Assembly: GCF_013214165.1 (NCBI RefSeq)
Contig: NZ_JABSSM010000004.1
Span: 4,522-68,521, forward strand
From: Shewanella sp.
GTDB taxonomy: Bacteria > Pseudomonadota > Gammaproteobacteria > Enterobacterales > Shewanellaceae
Direction: 5' to 3'
Length of the DNA: 64,000 nucleotides
The translations under genes were made by a program, and so were the position numbers. Under the pieces are notes generated by a model that worked only from the letters and a program-made list of their open reading frames with translations, had not been told where the DNA came from and ran no database searches. Numbering within the stretch: the first letter of the stretch is position 1; each line of letters begins with the position of its first letter. Of the stretch, positions 35,464 to 47,075 are shown piece after piece.

Positions 35464-36105
35464 CTAATTAATTACCCAAGGGAATGGCTCACCAAGTTCA
35501 ACTAGATCTCCATCGATAATGACTAGGCTGGTATCATCGCCACAGAAATATACTCGTGATAAATTAGCTGAGATCGCGGCTAACTCCCTTGCCACGGCCG
35601 ATGTTTTTTCAGTGAGTGATACATGGGGGACGAAATGAAATGGCGCCAATGATAAGCCGGACAGATCCAATAAGCCCACCAGGTTTGCATCACCACATAA
35701 AATCGCGGTATCGATTGAGGGCGTCATGATCATCGCCCCGGCACTGACGCCGATAAGTGCGCCACCATCAGTCACATATTGATTAAGCACTGGGAGTAAA
35801 TCACGCAATTTAAGCCACTTGAGGAAACGATAGGTATCGCCTCCGGATAAGTGAATCGCATCGCACGCCAATAGCTGCTTCAAACTAGCTTGATTGAAGC
35901 CTGACTCCAATTCCAGATAGCAATCGAGTCTATCACCTAACTTATTGTACATGTGTTGACTAGCTATATAGAAATCTCTGCCAGGATCTGGCTCTGAGGC
36001 GATATAGCCTATGCGGTTCGAGCTTGAACCCAGTGCATCGAGCACATATTTTATTCCTGCAAGGCCATTTTCGGTATCAGGGTCGCTAACCAAGGCTAAC
36101 TTCAT
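35464..36105 (-). CDS. peptidase E family protein (S51)
   Basis: Cytosolic serine peptidase-like protein of 213 residues in the glutamine amidotransferase-like fold. Nucleophile elbow GVSAGAMIM near residue 115 and the HLSGGDTYRFL motif near 85 match the S51 dipeptidase E family, which removes N-terminal aspartate. Overall sequence is closer to the unnamed S51 branch common in Gram-positive and marine bacteria than to E. coli PepE, so the Asp-X specificity is uncertain. Convergent with metC; monocistronic. Confidence 0.85.
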   Translation of the reverse strand: MKLALVSDPDTENGLAGIKYVLDALGSSSNRIGYIASEPDPGRDFYIASQHMYNKLGDRLDCYLELESGFNQASLKQLLACDAIHLSGGDTYRFLKWLKLRDLLPVLNQYVTDGGALIGVSAGAMIMTPSIDTAILCGDANLVGLLDLSGLSLAPFHFVPHVSLTEKTSAVARELAAISANLSRVYFCGDDTSLVIIDGDLVELGEPFPWVIN

Positions 36106-36289
36106 AATGACTTCCTATCATTAAAAGATAATCCACAATAATCATATGGCCCATGTGTTGCAAGCTTATCTCATTGTTTTTTAATGACATCAACCGAGCC
36201 ATAATGTCTACTTTTTAAACGGGAAATTCATTAATCGCCATATTTATCCCTTGATTGTTTTTCGTTGGGGTTGTTTATTGCTATCATGA

Positions 36290-36314
36290 TCTGTTATCTG
36301 TTATCTGTTATCTT
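36290..36314. repeat. short tandem heptamer repeat
   Basis: The unit ATCTGTT is repeated three times in a row, followed by a near-copy (ATCTTGTT). It lies about 40-60 bases upstream of the serine hydrolase start, where copy-number slippage could alter promoter spacing. Confidence 0.7.
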
Positions 36315-36348
36315 GTTTCTGTAGATTTTATTTTTGGGATTTTTCGTC

Positions 36349-37527
36349 ATGTCCAACTGGTCTTTATCTTTGCTTACTCTCCCCCTCGCCAGCTTACTCT
36401 TCTCAGCCACCAGTCTCGCCCAATCTGACTATCAGGCTATTGGTGATAGTTTTAAGTCACAATTTCATGCTCAATTGAAAAAAAACAAGGTGCCTGGCGG
36501 CGCTTTCGTTATTGTCGACAATGATCAAATAATCAAGATGAGCGCCTATGGTAAGCGTCAACAAGGCGCGAGCCTCAATATCAACACAGACACAGTATTC
36601 AGACTCGCCTCGGTATCAAAAACCTTCGCAGGCACCTTAGCGACCATGCTGGTCCATGAAAATAAGTTTGAGTGGCATGAGCCACTACGAAAATATATGC
36701 CAGAGTTTCACCTCGCCGATGCTAAAACAAGCGAGCAAGTTACACTCGGCCACCTCATAGGACAAAGCACTGGGCTGATGCCGAACAGTTATGACAATAT
36801 TCTCAATGCCAACGGTAAGCTCGAGAAGATCATTCCTAAGTTTAAAAAATTAACCCTTATGTGCTCACCGGGCACGTGTTATAGCTACCAAAATATCGCA
36901 TTTTCTTTCATCCAACCTGTGATAGAACAACAAACTGGCGACAGCTACGCTAACCTGGTGGAGAAGCGCATCTTTGACCCCCTAGATATGGATACCGCCT
37001 CGATAGGTATGGATAGTTTTATGGCAACAGATAATAGAGCCAGTCCGCATATCAAGACACGTTCGGGTTTTAAACGGGTCAAGGTAAATCCTAACTACTA
37101 TCAAGTCGAGCCCGCCGCTGGGGTTAATGCCAGTATTACCGATCTCTCTAAATGGTTAATGGCTAACCTGGGAAATAACCCTGATGTGTTATCCCCAAGT
37201 TTATTAGCGGATATTCAAACCCCGGGAGTCCGCACCAGTAAAGAGTTGCGTCGTCGAGAATGGAACGCTTACCTGAATGATGCTCATTACGGCAAAGGAT
37301 GGCGGGTCTATGATTTTGAAGGAGAGACAATAATATATCATGCAGGTTGGGTTGCAGGTTATGTCGCCGAAGTCGCCTATTCTCCTCGGCTTAACGTCGG
37401 CATGGCCATGTTACTCAATGGCGAGTCGAGAGTAATAGCAAAATTAGGCGCAAGTTTCTGGCACAGCGTCATTCAGCGACAAGCTCAAATCGCCATGAAG
37501 AAAGAGACCAGTATTCACGCCAATTAG
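36349..37527 (+). CDS. exported serine hydrolase, class C beta-lactamase family
   Basis: Secreted or periplasmic penicillin-binding-protein-like hydrolase of 392 residues. Signal peptide MSNWSLSLLTLPLASLLFSATSLAQ. The catalytic SxxK is in ASVSKTFAG near residue 86 and the YxN in CYSYQNIAF near 180. A C-terminal HAGWVAGY plays the role of the KTG box. Families with HxG in that place include esterases, D-aminopeptidases and DD-peptidases; resistance to beta-lactams is not implied. A TTG at 36334 would extend the start, but the ATG at 36349 gives a standard signal peptide. Confidence 0.85.
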   Translation: MSNWSLSLLTLPLASLLFSATSLAQSDYQAIGDSFKSQFHAQLKKNKVPGGAFVIVDNDQIIKMSAYGKRQQGASLNINTDTVFRLASVSKTFAGTLATMLVHENKFEWHEPLRKYMPEFHLADAKTSEQVTLGHLIGQSTGLMPNSYDNILNANGKLEKIIPKFKKLTLMCSPGTCYSYQNIAFSFIQPVIEQQTGDSYANLVEKRIFDPLDMDTASIGMDSFMATDNRASPHIKTRSGFKRVKVNPNYYQVEPAAGVNASITDLSKWLMANLGNNPDVLSPSLLADIQTPGVRTSKELRRREWNAYLNDAHYGKGWRVYDFEGETIIYHAGWVAGYVAEVAYSPRLNVGMAMLLNGESRVIAKLGASFWHSVIQRQAQIAMKKETSIHAN

Positions 37528-37535
37528 TACTCAGC

Positions 37536-37572
37536 ATAAACTAAGCGGTCTGTTAGCGACGGCTTAGTTTAT
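37536..37572. terminator. hairpin between convergent genes
   Basis: ATAAACTAAGCGGTC and GACGGCTTAGTTTAT form a 15-base stem with one mismatch and a seven-base loop, just past the serine hydrolase stop and between convergent genes. No long T-run, so a bidirectional terminator of moderate strength is the likely role. Confidence 0.55.
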
Positions 37573-37615
37573 TGAGTCCAAGATGGCTCAGCCTTAATCG
37601 ACTAAGAACTAAGCC

Positions 37616-38368
37616 TTAAACAGGATTGTCAATGTCGACATACTCATGTTCGATATCAAACTCACGCGCAAGGTGCTCACCTAGGGCCTGGATGCCGTAT
37701 CTTTCTGTCGCATGATGACCCGCCGCAAAGTAGTGTATACCCAGCTCAAGGGCGCTGTGATAAGTACGCTCCGACACCTCCCCACTGATAAATGCATCGA
37801 CGCCTAAGCTCGCCGCATCATCGATATAATCCTGAGCCCCGCCGGTACACCAGGCAATGCTCTGTATTTCAGCAGCGGGATCGCCAATATGCAGAGCCTC
37901 TCTGTTAAGTATCTCACTGATATGCTTTCCAAAAACACCAGCAGAGACAGGCTTATCGAGACGTCCTTGCCAAATTAACCCCTGAGCAAGCCCTAGGACT
38001 GGCTCCGCGTCCGCAATATCTAACCTTCGACCCAACTCGGCATTGTTGCCCAGCATGGGATGTGCATCCAGGGGAAGATGGTAACCAAATAGATTAATAT
38101 CATGGGTCAATAATGCCTTAATCCGCCTCTGCTTCATGCCTGTTATCACCTCTCTCTCCCCTTTCCAGAAGAATCCGTGGTGCACCAGCAGCGCATCGGC
38201 ATCGAGTGCGATGGCTTTATCGATCAAGGCCTGACAGGCGGTGACCCCGGTAACGATTTTTTTTATCTCTACTCGCCCCTCAACTTGTAGACCATTAGGC
38301 GCATAATCTTTAAACTTACCCGCTTGTAAAAACCCTGCAAGATATTCTGCTAACTCGTTACGTGTCAT
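37616..38368 (-). CDS. Nif3-like dinuclear metal centre protein (YbgI family)
   Basis: Cytosolic protein of 250 residues of the NIF3/YbgI family that forms a hexameric ring with a two-metal site. Metal-ligand motifs are VHHGFFWKG near residue 63, HLPLDAHP near 97 and the C-terminal AAGHHATERYG near 216. The family name as GTP cyclohydrolase I type 2 is common in databases but weakly supported; the true substrate is unknown. AAGGGCGG precedes the ATG. Monocistronic, convergent with the serine hydrolase gene. Confidence 0.93.
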   Translation of the reverse strand: MTRNELAEYLAGFLQAGKFKDYAPNGLQVEGRVEIKKIVTGVTACQALIDKAIALDADALLVHHGFFWKGEREVITGMKQRRIKALLTHDINLFGYHLPLDAHPMLGNNAELGRRLDIADAEPVLGLAQGLIWQGRLDKPVSAGVFGKHISEILNREALHIGDPAAEIQSIAWCTGGAQDYIDDAASLGVDAFISGEVSERTYHSALELGIHYFAAGHHATERYGIQALGEHLAREFDIEHEYVDIDNPV

Positions 38369-38473
38369 TGAACCGCCCTTATAAAAATACAGTTTAAGTG
38401 TAACTCATGCACAGATCCCGGCACAGATTTAAACCCGCACACACTGCAAAAAACAGTCAGGTGATATTTTAAC

Positions 38474-38515
38474 AAGTGATAACTAACTTGTTTAAAATCA
38501 AGTTAGTTATCACTT
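38474..38515. repeat. perfect 17-bp inverted repeat
   Basis: AAGTGATAACTAACTTG and CAAGTTAGTTATCACTT pair perfectly around the loop TTTAAAAT. It is 105 bases upstream of the nif3-like start and 129 bases upstream of the small basic protein gene, between the divergent pair. No T-run follows. Core GATAACTAACTTG resembles an arm of the repeat at 17953-17988. Confidence 0.85.
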
Positions 38516-38644
38516 AGCTGTAAATAAGCCGTAACAACCAGCAACTACGGCGACTTTCGGTGAAAATTGGACATTTTACTGGTTTAGCCTATAAAATCAG
38601 CCCAAACCTTCAAGTTAACATTAAAAAATAAATAGGTTATTACT

Positions 38645-38851
38645 ATGTCAGAACTGACCAAAGAAGAGGTTCAAACCAAGACTCGACCGGCTGCAAAAAC
38701 GGCTAAACCTAAGGCCGCAGCTAACACAAGATCAGCGAAGAACACCAGGGCCGAAGCCGTCACGACTTCACGCTCAAAAGGTGGCAAGACGCCAAAAGAG
38801 CTATGGCGTGAAAAACTCGCAGGAAAAGGTCAGTTACCTCGCGGTTTCTAA
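38645..38851 (+). CDS. small basic Lys/Ala-rich protein
   Basis: 68 residues, not assigned to a named family. Residues 1-45 are low-complexity and rich in Lys, Ala, Thr and Arg (AKTAKPKAAANTRSAK), recalling the tails of histone-like proteins. The last 22 residues (GGKTPKELWREKLAGKGQLPRGF) look like a compact conserved module. AATAGGTT upstream can serve as ribosome binding site. Start, length and codon use look real; nucleic-acid binding is a guess from charge alone. Confidence 0.65.
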   Translation: MSELTKEEVQTKTRPAAKTAKPKAAANTRSAKNTRAEAVTTSRSKGGKTPKELWREKLAGKGQLPRGF

Positions 38852-38881
38852 TCTGTATTGTGTAAAAACTACAAGGGTCAA

Positions 38882-39370
38882 TCACATGGCGATATCGACC
38901 CTAACGCTTCCTTGAAGATGCACCACCCTCACTTCATCCCCGGCGTTGAATATCATGCCGGTATCGAAATCTTGTATGATCATCACCTGTTGACCATCTT
39001 CTTGCTTGATCATCAGCTCGACAAGTTTCAGCTCTTGATAATAGCTGCTGTCTCCATATCTATTGCTCACTCCAGCCCCTATCAAGGCGCCTAAGACTGT
39101 TGCGACAGTTTGCCCGCTGCCACCGCCAAATTGATGACCAATAACACCGCCAAGCAAGGCACCGCCGAAGGTTTTCCATCCTTGATTTCTATCTTCTATT
39201 AGCTGTTTCTCGGTGATATTTCTCACCGAAACCAGCTCACCATAGAGGACCTTCTCTACCGGAACAGCCTGATCCCTGTGATAGGCAGCCGCGCAATTCA
39301 GTGAAAATGTTACCGTCAAAGCCACCAATAAAGAGAGTAATAGATTAAAACTAGGTTTCAACATAGTCAT
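38882..39370 (-). CDS. exported glycine-zipper 2TM domain protein
   Basis: Envelope protein of 162 residues with an N-terminal signal peptide (LLLSLLVALTVTFSLNCAAA). A glycine zipper at about 68-100 (FGGALLGGVIGHQFGGGSGQ, then TVATVLGALIGAGVSNRYG) places it with the 17 kDa antigen/SlyB-like family. The cysteine at SLNC is a poor lipobox because Asn precedes it, so signal peptidase I cleavage after CAAA is as likely. Function unknown; relatives are outer membrane stress proteins. Divergent from aat with about 50 bases between them. Confidence 0.8.
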   Translation of the reverse strand: MTMLKPSFNLLLSLLVALTVTFSLNCAAAYHRDQAVPVEKVLYGELVSVRNITEKQLIEDRNQGWKTFGGALLGGVIGHQFGGGSGQTVATVLGALIGAGVSNRYGDSSYYQELKLVELMIKQEDGQQVMIIQDFDTGMIFNAGDEVRVVHLQGSVRVDIAM

Positions 39371-39419
39371 TTTTCCGCTAAATTATAAGAAGGCCTTATA
39401 AAGATGATCTTACTCAATT

Positions 39420-40130
39420 GTGAACTCACTGTCCTATTTAAATCAGCAATTCGAACAGTTTCCAGAACCTGAACTGGCACTGACAGATCCTAACGGGCTT
39501 TTAGCCATAGGGGGGGATCTGCAACCGACTCGATTACTCCATGCTTATTATGAAGGCATCTTCCCCTGGTTCAATCTCGATGATCCTATCCTGTGGTGGT
39601 CACCGGATCCTAGGGCTGTATTTGTCCCAGGAAGCATGAAATCCAGCCGTAGTTTAATAAAATACCTTAAAAAACAAACCTGGACCTATAGCATAAATCA
39701 GGCTTTCGAAGCCGTCATAAAGGGCTGTGCTCAGCCGAGACTGGCACAAGATGGCACCTGGATCACCACAGATATCCAACAAGCTTACCTAGCACTGCAC
39801 CATCAGGGTAAGGTCCACTCAGTAGAAGTCTGGGATAATGGCAGCCTCATAGGGGGCTTATATGGGGTAGCCATAGGGCAGGTCTTTTGTGGCGAATCTA
39901 TGTTCCACACCCAAACCAATGCGTCTAAAGCGGCCATGCTGATGTTACATCAGCATCTATTGAGAAACGGTTTCAAGTTAATCGATGCTCAAGTGATGAA
40001 CCCACACTTAGTCTCTCTAGGTGCAACGGCATTAAAAAGAAAAGATTTTATCAATTTACTCAAGCGTTTTCGAGATGGTGATGTTTCAAACAACACTTGG
40101 TTAGCCAACGAGGTTTATATTGAGCTCTAA
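39420..40130 (+). CDS. aat: leucyl/phenylalanyl-tRNA--protein transferase
   Basis: Cytosolic enzyme that adds Leu or Phe from charged tRNA to proteins with N-terminal Lys or Arg, creating an N-degron. At 236 residues it matches the family. The signature [25 protein letters not shown] (in two halves) lies near residues 27-50, [10 protein letters not shown] near 58, and the GNAT-like core [18 protein letters not shown] near 140. Start is GTG at 39420. It overlaps bpt by 11 bases, and clpS and clpA, which act on its products, lie 3 kb away. Confidence 0.96.
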   Translation: MNSLSYLNQQFEQFPEPELALTDPNGLLAIGGDLQPTRLLHAYYEGIFPWFNLDDPILWWSPDPRAVFVPGSMKSSRSLIKYLKKQTWTYSINQAFEAVIKGCAQPRLAQDGTWITTDIQQAYLALHHQGKVHSVEVWDNGSLIGGLYGVAIGQVFCGESMFHTQTNASKAAMLMLHQHLLRNGFKLIDAQVMNPHLVSLGATALKRKDFINLLKRFRDGDVSNNTWLANEVYIEL

Positions 40131-40833
40131 ATCACAACAAGTTTCAGTAGGGATAACGAAAACCTTTCCCTGCAGTTACCTGGACACCCAAATGGAGCAA
40201 CTCTTGGTGCTTCAGGAAGAGAGTATCGACATAAACTTGTTCGAACAGTTGTTGTCACTAGGCTTTAGACGCAGTGGCGGCACCATTTACAAACCTCAAT
40301 GCCCTGATTGCAACGCTTGCCTGCCCATTCGTATCCCCAGCAAAACGTTCACGCCTTCGAGACGACAAAAAAGAACCCTGAGAAATAACCGAGATCTGGT
40401 ATGGAAAATAATCGGCAAACAAGCCGGATATCACTATACTTTGTACGAAAATTATATCAATCAAAGGCACAGTGATGGGCCCATGTACCCAGCTTCTAAA
40501 GAGCAATATCAACATTTCATTGGCTCTGGTTGGTTAGAGCCGGTATTTATTGAACTATGGCGCGATGACAAGCTGGTAGGGGTGGCCGTCACCGACATTC
40601 TGCCTCACAGTTTATCGGCTATCTATAGTTTTTTTGAGCCAGAGGAACACAAACGCTCTCTAGGATCTTTGCTTATTCTGCTCCAATGTCGTCTGGCAAA
40701 ATTGATGGGGAAAGATTTTGTTTATTTAGGCTACCAAATTGATGAATCGAGAAAGATGAACTATAAAAGAGACTATACTCCCTATCAAATATTAACCAAG
40801 TCGGGCTGGCTGCAAACACCTGATGAGAAATAA
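40120..40833 (+). CDS. bpt: aspartate/glutamate leucyltransferase (Bpt)
   Basis: Bacterial protein transferase of 237 residues that adds Leu to N-terminal Asp or Glu, feeding the same ClpS pathway as Aat. N-terminal cysteine-bearing part ([14 protein letters not shown]) and the [13 protein letters not shown] motif near residue 62 are diagnostic, with a GNAT-like C-terminal domain ([31 protein letters not shown]). The TTG start at 40120 overlaps the end of aat, so translation is likely coupled. The gene order aat-bpt is usual in Shewanella and Vibrio. Confidence 0.94.
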   Translation: MSSKSQQVSVGITKTFPCSYLDTQMEQLLVLQEESIDINLFEQLLSLGFRRSGGTIYKPQCPDCNACLPIRIPSKTFTPSRRQKRTLRNNRDLVWKIIGKQAGYHYTLYENYINQRHSDGPMYPASKEQYQHFIGSGWLEPVFIELWRDDKLVGVAVTDILPHSLSAIYSFFEPEEHKRSLGSLLILLQCRLAKLMGKDFVYLGYQIDESRKMNYKRDYTPYQILTKSGWLQTPDEK

Positions 40834-40899
40834 TTTATTGGTTTTTCAGTATGCGCGGCCAAGGAGAGCGCTATTTAACGCAGATAAGTTAACCTGCGC

Positions 40900-40928
40900 T
40901 TTACAGCAAGGCGAAATTGCGGCATGAT
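40900..40928 (+). promoter_or_regulatory. predicted promoter of infA
   Basis: TTTACA at 40900-40905 and CATGAT at 40923-40928 with a 17-base spacer, 44 bases upstream of the infA ATG. Read by eye. Confidence 0.5.
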
Positions 40929-40968
40929 ACGCCCGTTTTTAACATTTGAAGGCTAACAGGATAACTGA

Positions 40969-41190
<222 letters not shown>

Positions 41191-41212
41191 GTTAGCTATC
41201 ACAAGATTTTTT

Positions 41213-41234
41213 AAATCGGCTTGACCGGTTTTTT
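41213..41234 (+). terminator. terminator of infA
   Basis: AAATCGG-CTTGA-CCGGTTT stem (one G-T pair) followed by further T residues, 22 bases past the infA stop. Confidence 0.85.
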
Positions 41235-41247
41235 AGTTTATCGTATT

Positions 41248-41277
41248 AAAAAAGGCTGCAATTGCAGCCTTTTTTTT
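41248..41277. terminator. bidirectional terminator between infA and clpA
   Basis: A 28-base perfect palindrome: A-run, GGCTGCAATTGCAGCC, T-run. It ends clpA on the minus strand and backs up the infA terminator on the plus strand. Confidence 0.93.
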
Positions 41278-41293
41278 CTCTTTTTTTAACCGA

Positions 41294-43552
41294 CTAGCTC
41301 AGCACCTTCTCCACTCTGTCGGTCGTGATCACTATCTCATTATTGACGACATCGACGTGTGCTTCACCGCCTTTCTCCAGATCACCAAACAATATCTGAT
41401 CCGCCAGCGGTCGCTTAATAAACTCAGTCACAACCCTTGCCATCGGCCTTGCTCCCATAGACTTGTCATAGCCCTTCTCAGCCAATAGGGTTCTCGCTTC
41501 GTCACTGACATGCAGAGTCACAGCTTTATCATCGAGTTGAGCCTGGAGCTCCACCAAGAACTTATCGACAACCTTAGCGATCACTGTCATATCCAGATGA
41601 TTAAACCAGATAATCTCATCTAGCCTGTTTCTGAATTCCGGAGAGAACACCTTATTGATCTCAGACAATGCATCTAAGCTATGATCTTGCTGCTTAAAGC
41701 CAATAGAGTTGCGTACCGTCTCCTGCACACCCGCATTGGTGGTCATCACCAGGGTGACATGCCTGAAATCCGCTTTCCTGCCATTGTTGTCCGTCAAGGT
41801 GCCATGATCCATCACCTGCAGTAGCAAGTTATACACATCCGGATGCGCCTTCTCAATCTCATCGAGTAACACCACACAATGCGGATTTTTAATCACAGCA
41901 TCGGTAAGTAATCCTCCCTGATCATAGCCAACATAACCTGGAGGCGCACCGATCAGGCGAGACACAGTATGACTCTCCATATATTCGGACATATCGAATC
42001 TGACCAGATTGAGCCCGAGACATTTAGCCAATTGACTGGTCACCTCAGTCTTGCCGACACCGGTAGGACCCGCGAACAAGAAACTACCAACGGGTTTCCC
42101 TTCGCCACTCAGCCCGCTACGAGACAATCTAATCGCAGCGCTAAGGCTTCCAATCGCATTATCTTGGCCAAACACCACCATCTTAAGGTTACGGTCTAGG
42201 TTCTTTAGCATATCCTTGTCAGTGGTTGATACGGACTTCTCAGGTATTCTGGCAATCTTAGCAATAATGGATTCAATCTCACCCTGACCAATAGTCTTCT
42301 TTCTCTTGCTCGGGGGTTGCATCGCCATTCGGGCACCAGCTTCATCGATAACATCGATGGCTTTATCGGGCAGATGACGATCGTTAATGTGTTTATCAGA
42401 CAATTTAGCCGCCACACTCAAGGCCGCCATGGTATACCTTACCCCATGATGCTCTTCATATTTAGACTTGAGTCCATGCAATATCTTAGTAGTCTCGGCC
42501 ACTGAAGGTTCATTCACATCAATTTTTTGGAAACGTCGGGCCAAGGCACGATCTTTCTCGAAAATACTCTGATATTCCTGGAACGTGGTCGATCCCATAC
42601 ACCTTAACCGACCGCTAGACAGCAAAGGTTTTAGCAGGTTAGACGCATCCATCACTCCACCCGATGCAGCCCCAGCGCCTATGATGGTATGAATTTCATC
42701 GATAAACAGGATCGCCTTCTCATCGTTTTCTAGCTCTTTAAGCAAGCTCTTGAAGCGCTTCTCAAAGTCGCCGCGGTACTTAGTTCCGGCTAAAAGAGCC
42801 CCGAGATCCAAGGAATAGACAGTGACGCCATTCATCACTTCCGGCACTTCATTCTTAACGATACGATAGGCAAGTCCTTCGGCAATTGCCGTCTTACCCA
42901 CCCCAGCTTCGCCCACCAGCAGCGGATTGTTCTTTCTGCGGCGGCAAAGGATCTGAATCGCACGTTCAATCTCTTCACTGCGCCCGATAAGGGGATCGAT
43001 ATGCCCTTGTTCTACGCGCTCATTGAGATTATCAGCAAACTCAGAAAGCTTACTTTTTTCTTCTTCCGGCTCACTATGGTCTTCGATTCGCTCTTGGGCC
43101 GCTGCGGAGTCACCTTCGTGCTTAGACACTCCGTGAGAGATGAAGTTGACCACATCGAGTCGAGTGACCTCGGCATTGCGTAATAAGTAAACCGCTTGTG
43201 ATTCTTGTTCACTGAAAATAGCCACCAGCACATTAGCGCCTGTGACTTCATTGCGCCCCGAAGACTGTACATGGAACACCGCCCGCTGCAGCACTCTCTG
43301 GAAGCCTAATGTTGGCTGAGTCTCTCTATCATCCTCAGGATCGGCGATGATGGGCGTGGTTTGTAGAATGAAGCTCGATACCTCCTCCCTCAACTTTTCC
43401 AAATTAGAGCCACAAGCGACCAGTGCCTCTTGTGCAGCTGGGTTGTCGATCAAGGCCAGCAATAAATGTTCTACCGTCATGTACTCATGACGCGCATCTC
43501 TGGCTTGCTGGAACGCCAGGTTTAAGGTGACTTCAAGATCTTTGTTTAGCAT
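41294..43552 (-). CDS. clpA: ATP-dependent Clp protease unfoldase ClpA
   Basis: AAA+ unfoldase of about 752 residues that feeds substrates to ClpP and works with ClpS on N-degron proteins. N-terminal double-repeat domain (residues 1-140) contacts ClpS. Walker A motifs: GEAGVGKTAIAEG near 215 and GPTGVGKTEVTSQ near 495. The ClpP-docking IGF loop is present (NSIGFKQQDHSL near 617). The ATG at 43552 is chosen because AGGGGG lies 7 bases upstream and MLNKDLEVTLNLAF is the family start; a GTG two codons upstream is not needed. It follows clpS by 37 bases. Confidence 0.97.
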   Translation of the reverse strand: MLNKDLEVTLNLAFQQARDARHEYMTVEHLLLALIDNPAAQEALVACGSNLEKLREEVSSFILQTTPIIADPEDDRETQPTLGFQRVLQRAVFHVQSSGRNEVTGANVLVAIFSEQESQAVYLLRNAEVTRLDVVNFISHGVSKHEGDSAAAQERIEDHSEPEEEKSKLSEFADNLNERVEQGHIDPLIGRSEEIERAIQILCRRRKNNPLLVGEAGVGKTAIAEGLAYRIVKNEVPEVMNGVTVYSLDLGALLAGTKYRGDFEKRFKSLLKELENDEKAILFIDEIHTIIGAGAASGGVMDASNLLKPLLSSGRLRCMGSTTFQEYQSIFEKDRALARRFQKIDVNEPSVAETTKILHGLKSKYEEHHGVRYTMAALSVAAKLSDKHINDRHLPDKAIDVIDEAGARMAMQPPSKRKKTIGQGEIESIIAKIARIPEKSVSTTDKDMLKNLDRNLKMVVFGQDNAIGSLSAAIRLSRSGLSGEGKPVGSFLFAGPTGVGKTEVTSQLAKCLGLNLVRFDMSEYMESHTVSRLIGAPPGYVGYDQGGLLTDAVIKNPHCVVLLDEIEKAHPDVYNLLLQVMDHGTLTDNNGRKADFRHVTLVMTTNAGVQETVRNSIGFKQQDHSLDALSEINKVFSPEFRNRLDEIIWFNHLDMTVIAKVVDKFLVELQAQLDDKAVTLHVSDEARTLLAEKGYDKSMGARPMARVVTEFIKRPLADQILFGDLEKGGEAHVDVVNNEIVITTDRVEKVLS

Positions 43553-43589
43553 AAGCACCCCCTAAATATACAATGTAACAAACCTAAAT

Positions 43590-43898
43590 TTAAGCTTTCT
43601 CTAAAGAACACAGTAACGGATGTTCGTTTTGTCTGGCAAATTGATTTACCTGAGCAACCTTAGTTTCTGCAATTCCAAATGGAAAAACACCGCAAATTCC
43701 TTTGCCCTGATGATGGATAGCCAACATGATATCTGTGGCTTCTTGTTCATTTTTCTTGAAAAAAAGTTGTAATATTTCAATCACAAAATCCATCGGAGTA
43801 TAATCATCATTATTTAACACTACCTTGTACAGCGAAGGTGGCATCAACTCAGATTCAACACGCTCTTCTACGTGTTCAATATTTCCTACTTTACCCAT
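43590..43898 (-). CDS. clpS: ClpA adaptor ClpS
   Basis: Adaptor of 102 residues that binds proteins with N-terminal Leu, Phe, Trp or Tyr and hands them to ClpA. The N-terminal extension (about 20 residues, acidic) precedes the recognition pocket: [20 protein letters not shown] with the key NDD, then an HHQGKG turn and [12 protein letters not shown]. It heads a clpS-clpA operon, divergent from cspD, the order found in E. coli. Confidence 0.97.
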   Translation of the reverse strand: MGKVGNIEHVEERVESELMPPSLYKVVLNNDDYTPMDFVIEILQLFFKKNEQEATDIMLAIHHQGKGICGVFPFGIAETKVAQVNQFARQNEHPLLCSLEKA

Positions 43899-44142
43899 GT
43901 TTCAATATTAGCCTCTAGTCATGGCTTGTACCAATCGATATAAAAATTTTGAACACTTTACTCAACATCTCATATCTCACACACTAATTGATACAAATTC
44001 TCAATTTATATGTTGAGCCTTTGTTAAAATACGCTTGACTTACATACGAACTGCTTTCATTCTGTTCAACAAGCGGTGGATCAGCCCGCTCATTGAGTTT
44101 TACTATCTTACTGGTAAGTAAACAACAGAAGGAAGTGGAAGT

Positions 44143-44349
44143 ATGGCAAACGGAACTGTTAAATGGTTCAACAACGCCAAAGGATTCGGGTTTATTTGCC
44201 CTGATGCTGGCGGTGAAGATGTTTTTGCACACTATTCTACCATTGAAATGGAAGGCTATCGAACTCTAAAAGCAGGCCAACCAGTGCAATTTGAAGTAGA
44301 AGCGGGTCCAAAAGGTATGCACGCGTCAGTAATATCAACAATTAATTAA
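44143..44349 (+). CDS. cspD: cold-shock-like protein CspD
   Basis: Single OB-fold nucleic-acid-binding protein of 68 residues. RNP1 (KGFGFI) and RNP2 (VFAHY) are intact. The sequence [30 protein letters not shown] is closest to CspD (two halves split here for length only: [13 protein letters not shown], then FGFICP onwards), and the position beside clpS agrees. In E. coli CspD inhibits replication initiation and is stationary-phase induced rather than cold induced. AGAAGGAAGTGG gives a good ribosome binding site. About 240 bases separate it from clpS, ample for two divergent promoters. Confidence 0.93.
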   Translation: MANGTVKWFNNAKGFGFICPDAGGEDVFAHYSTIEMEGYRTLKAGQPVQFEVEAGPKGMHASVISTIN

Positions 44350-44365
44350 TTTTGGGGCCAAGATC

Positions 44366-44395
44366 AAAAAAGGCAGGGAGCTCCCTGCCTTTTTT
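44366..44395. terminator. bidirectional terminator between cspD and icd
   Basis: Perfect palindrome: A-run, GGCAGGGAGCTCCCTGCC, T-run. It lies 17 bases past the cspD stop and can terminate icd transcription from the other strand. Confidence 0.93.
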
Positions 44396-44410
44396 ATTGC
44401 CTGATGTTCA

Positions 44411-44443
44411 CAGCCGAAGCGGTAAACCGACTTCGGCTGTTTT
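44411..44443 (+). terminator. second hairpin downstream of cspD / icd
   Basis: CAGCCGAAG and CTTCGGCTG form a perfect 9-bp stem with an 11-base loop and TTTT on the plus strand. It is immediately past the icd stop on the other strand, so it may form part of the icd mRNA 3' end. Confidence 0.6.
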
Positions 44444-44448
44444 ATGCA

Positions 44449-47075
<2,627 letters not shown>

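Noticed and set aside
36349..37527. Beta-lactamase resistance gene
   Set aside because: The SxxK and YxN motifs are shared by many esterases and peptidases, and the third motif is HxG rather than KTG; resistance cannot be inferred.
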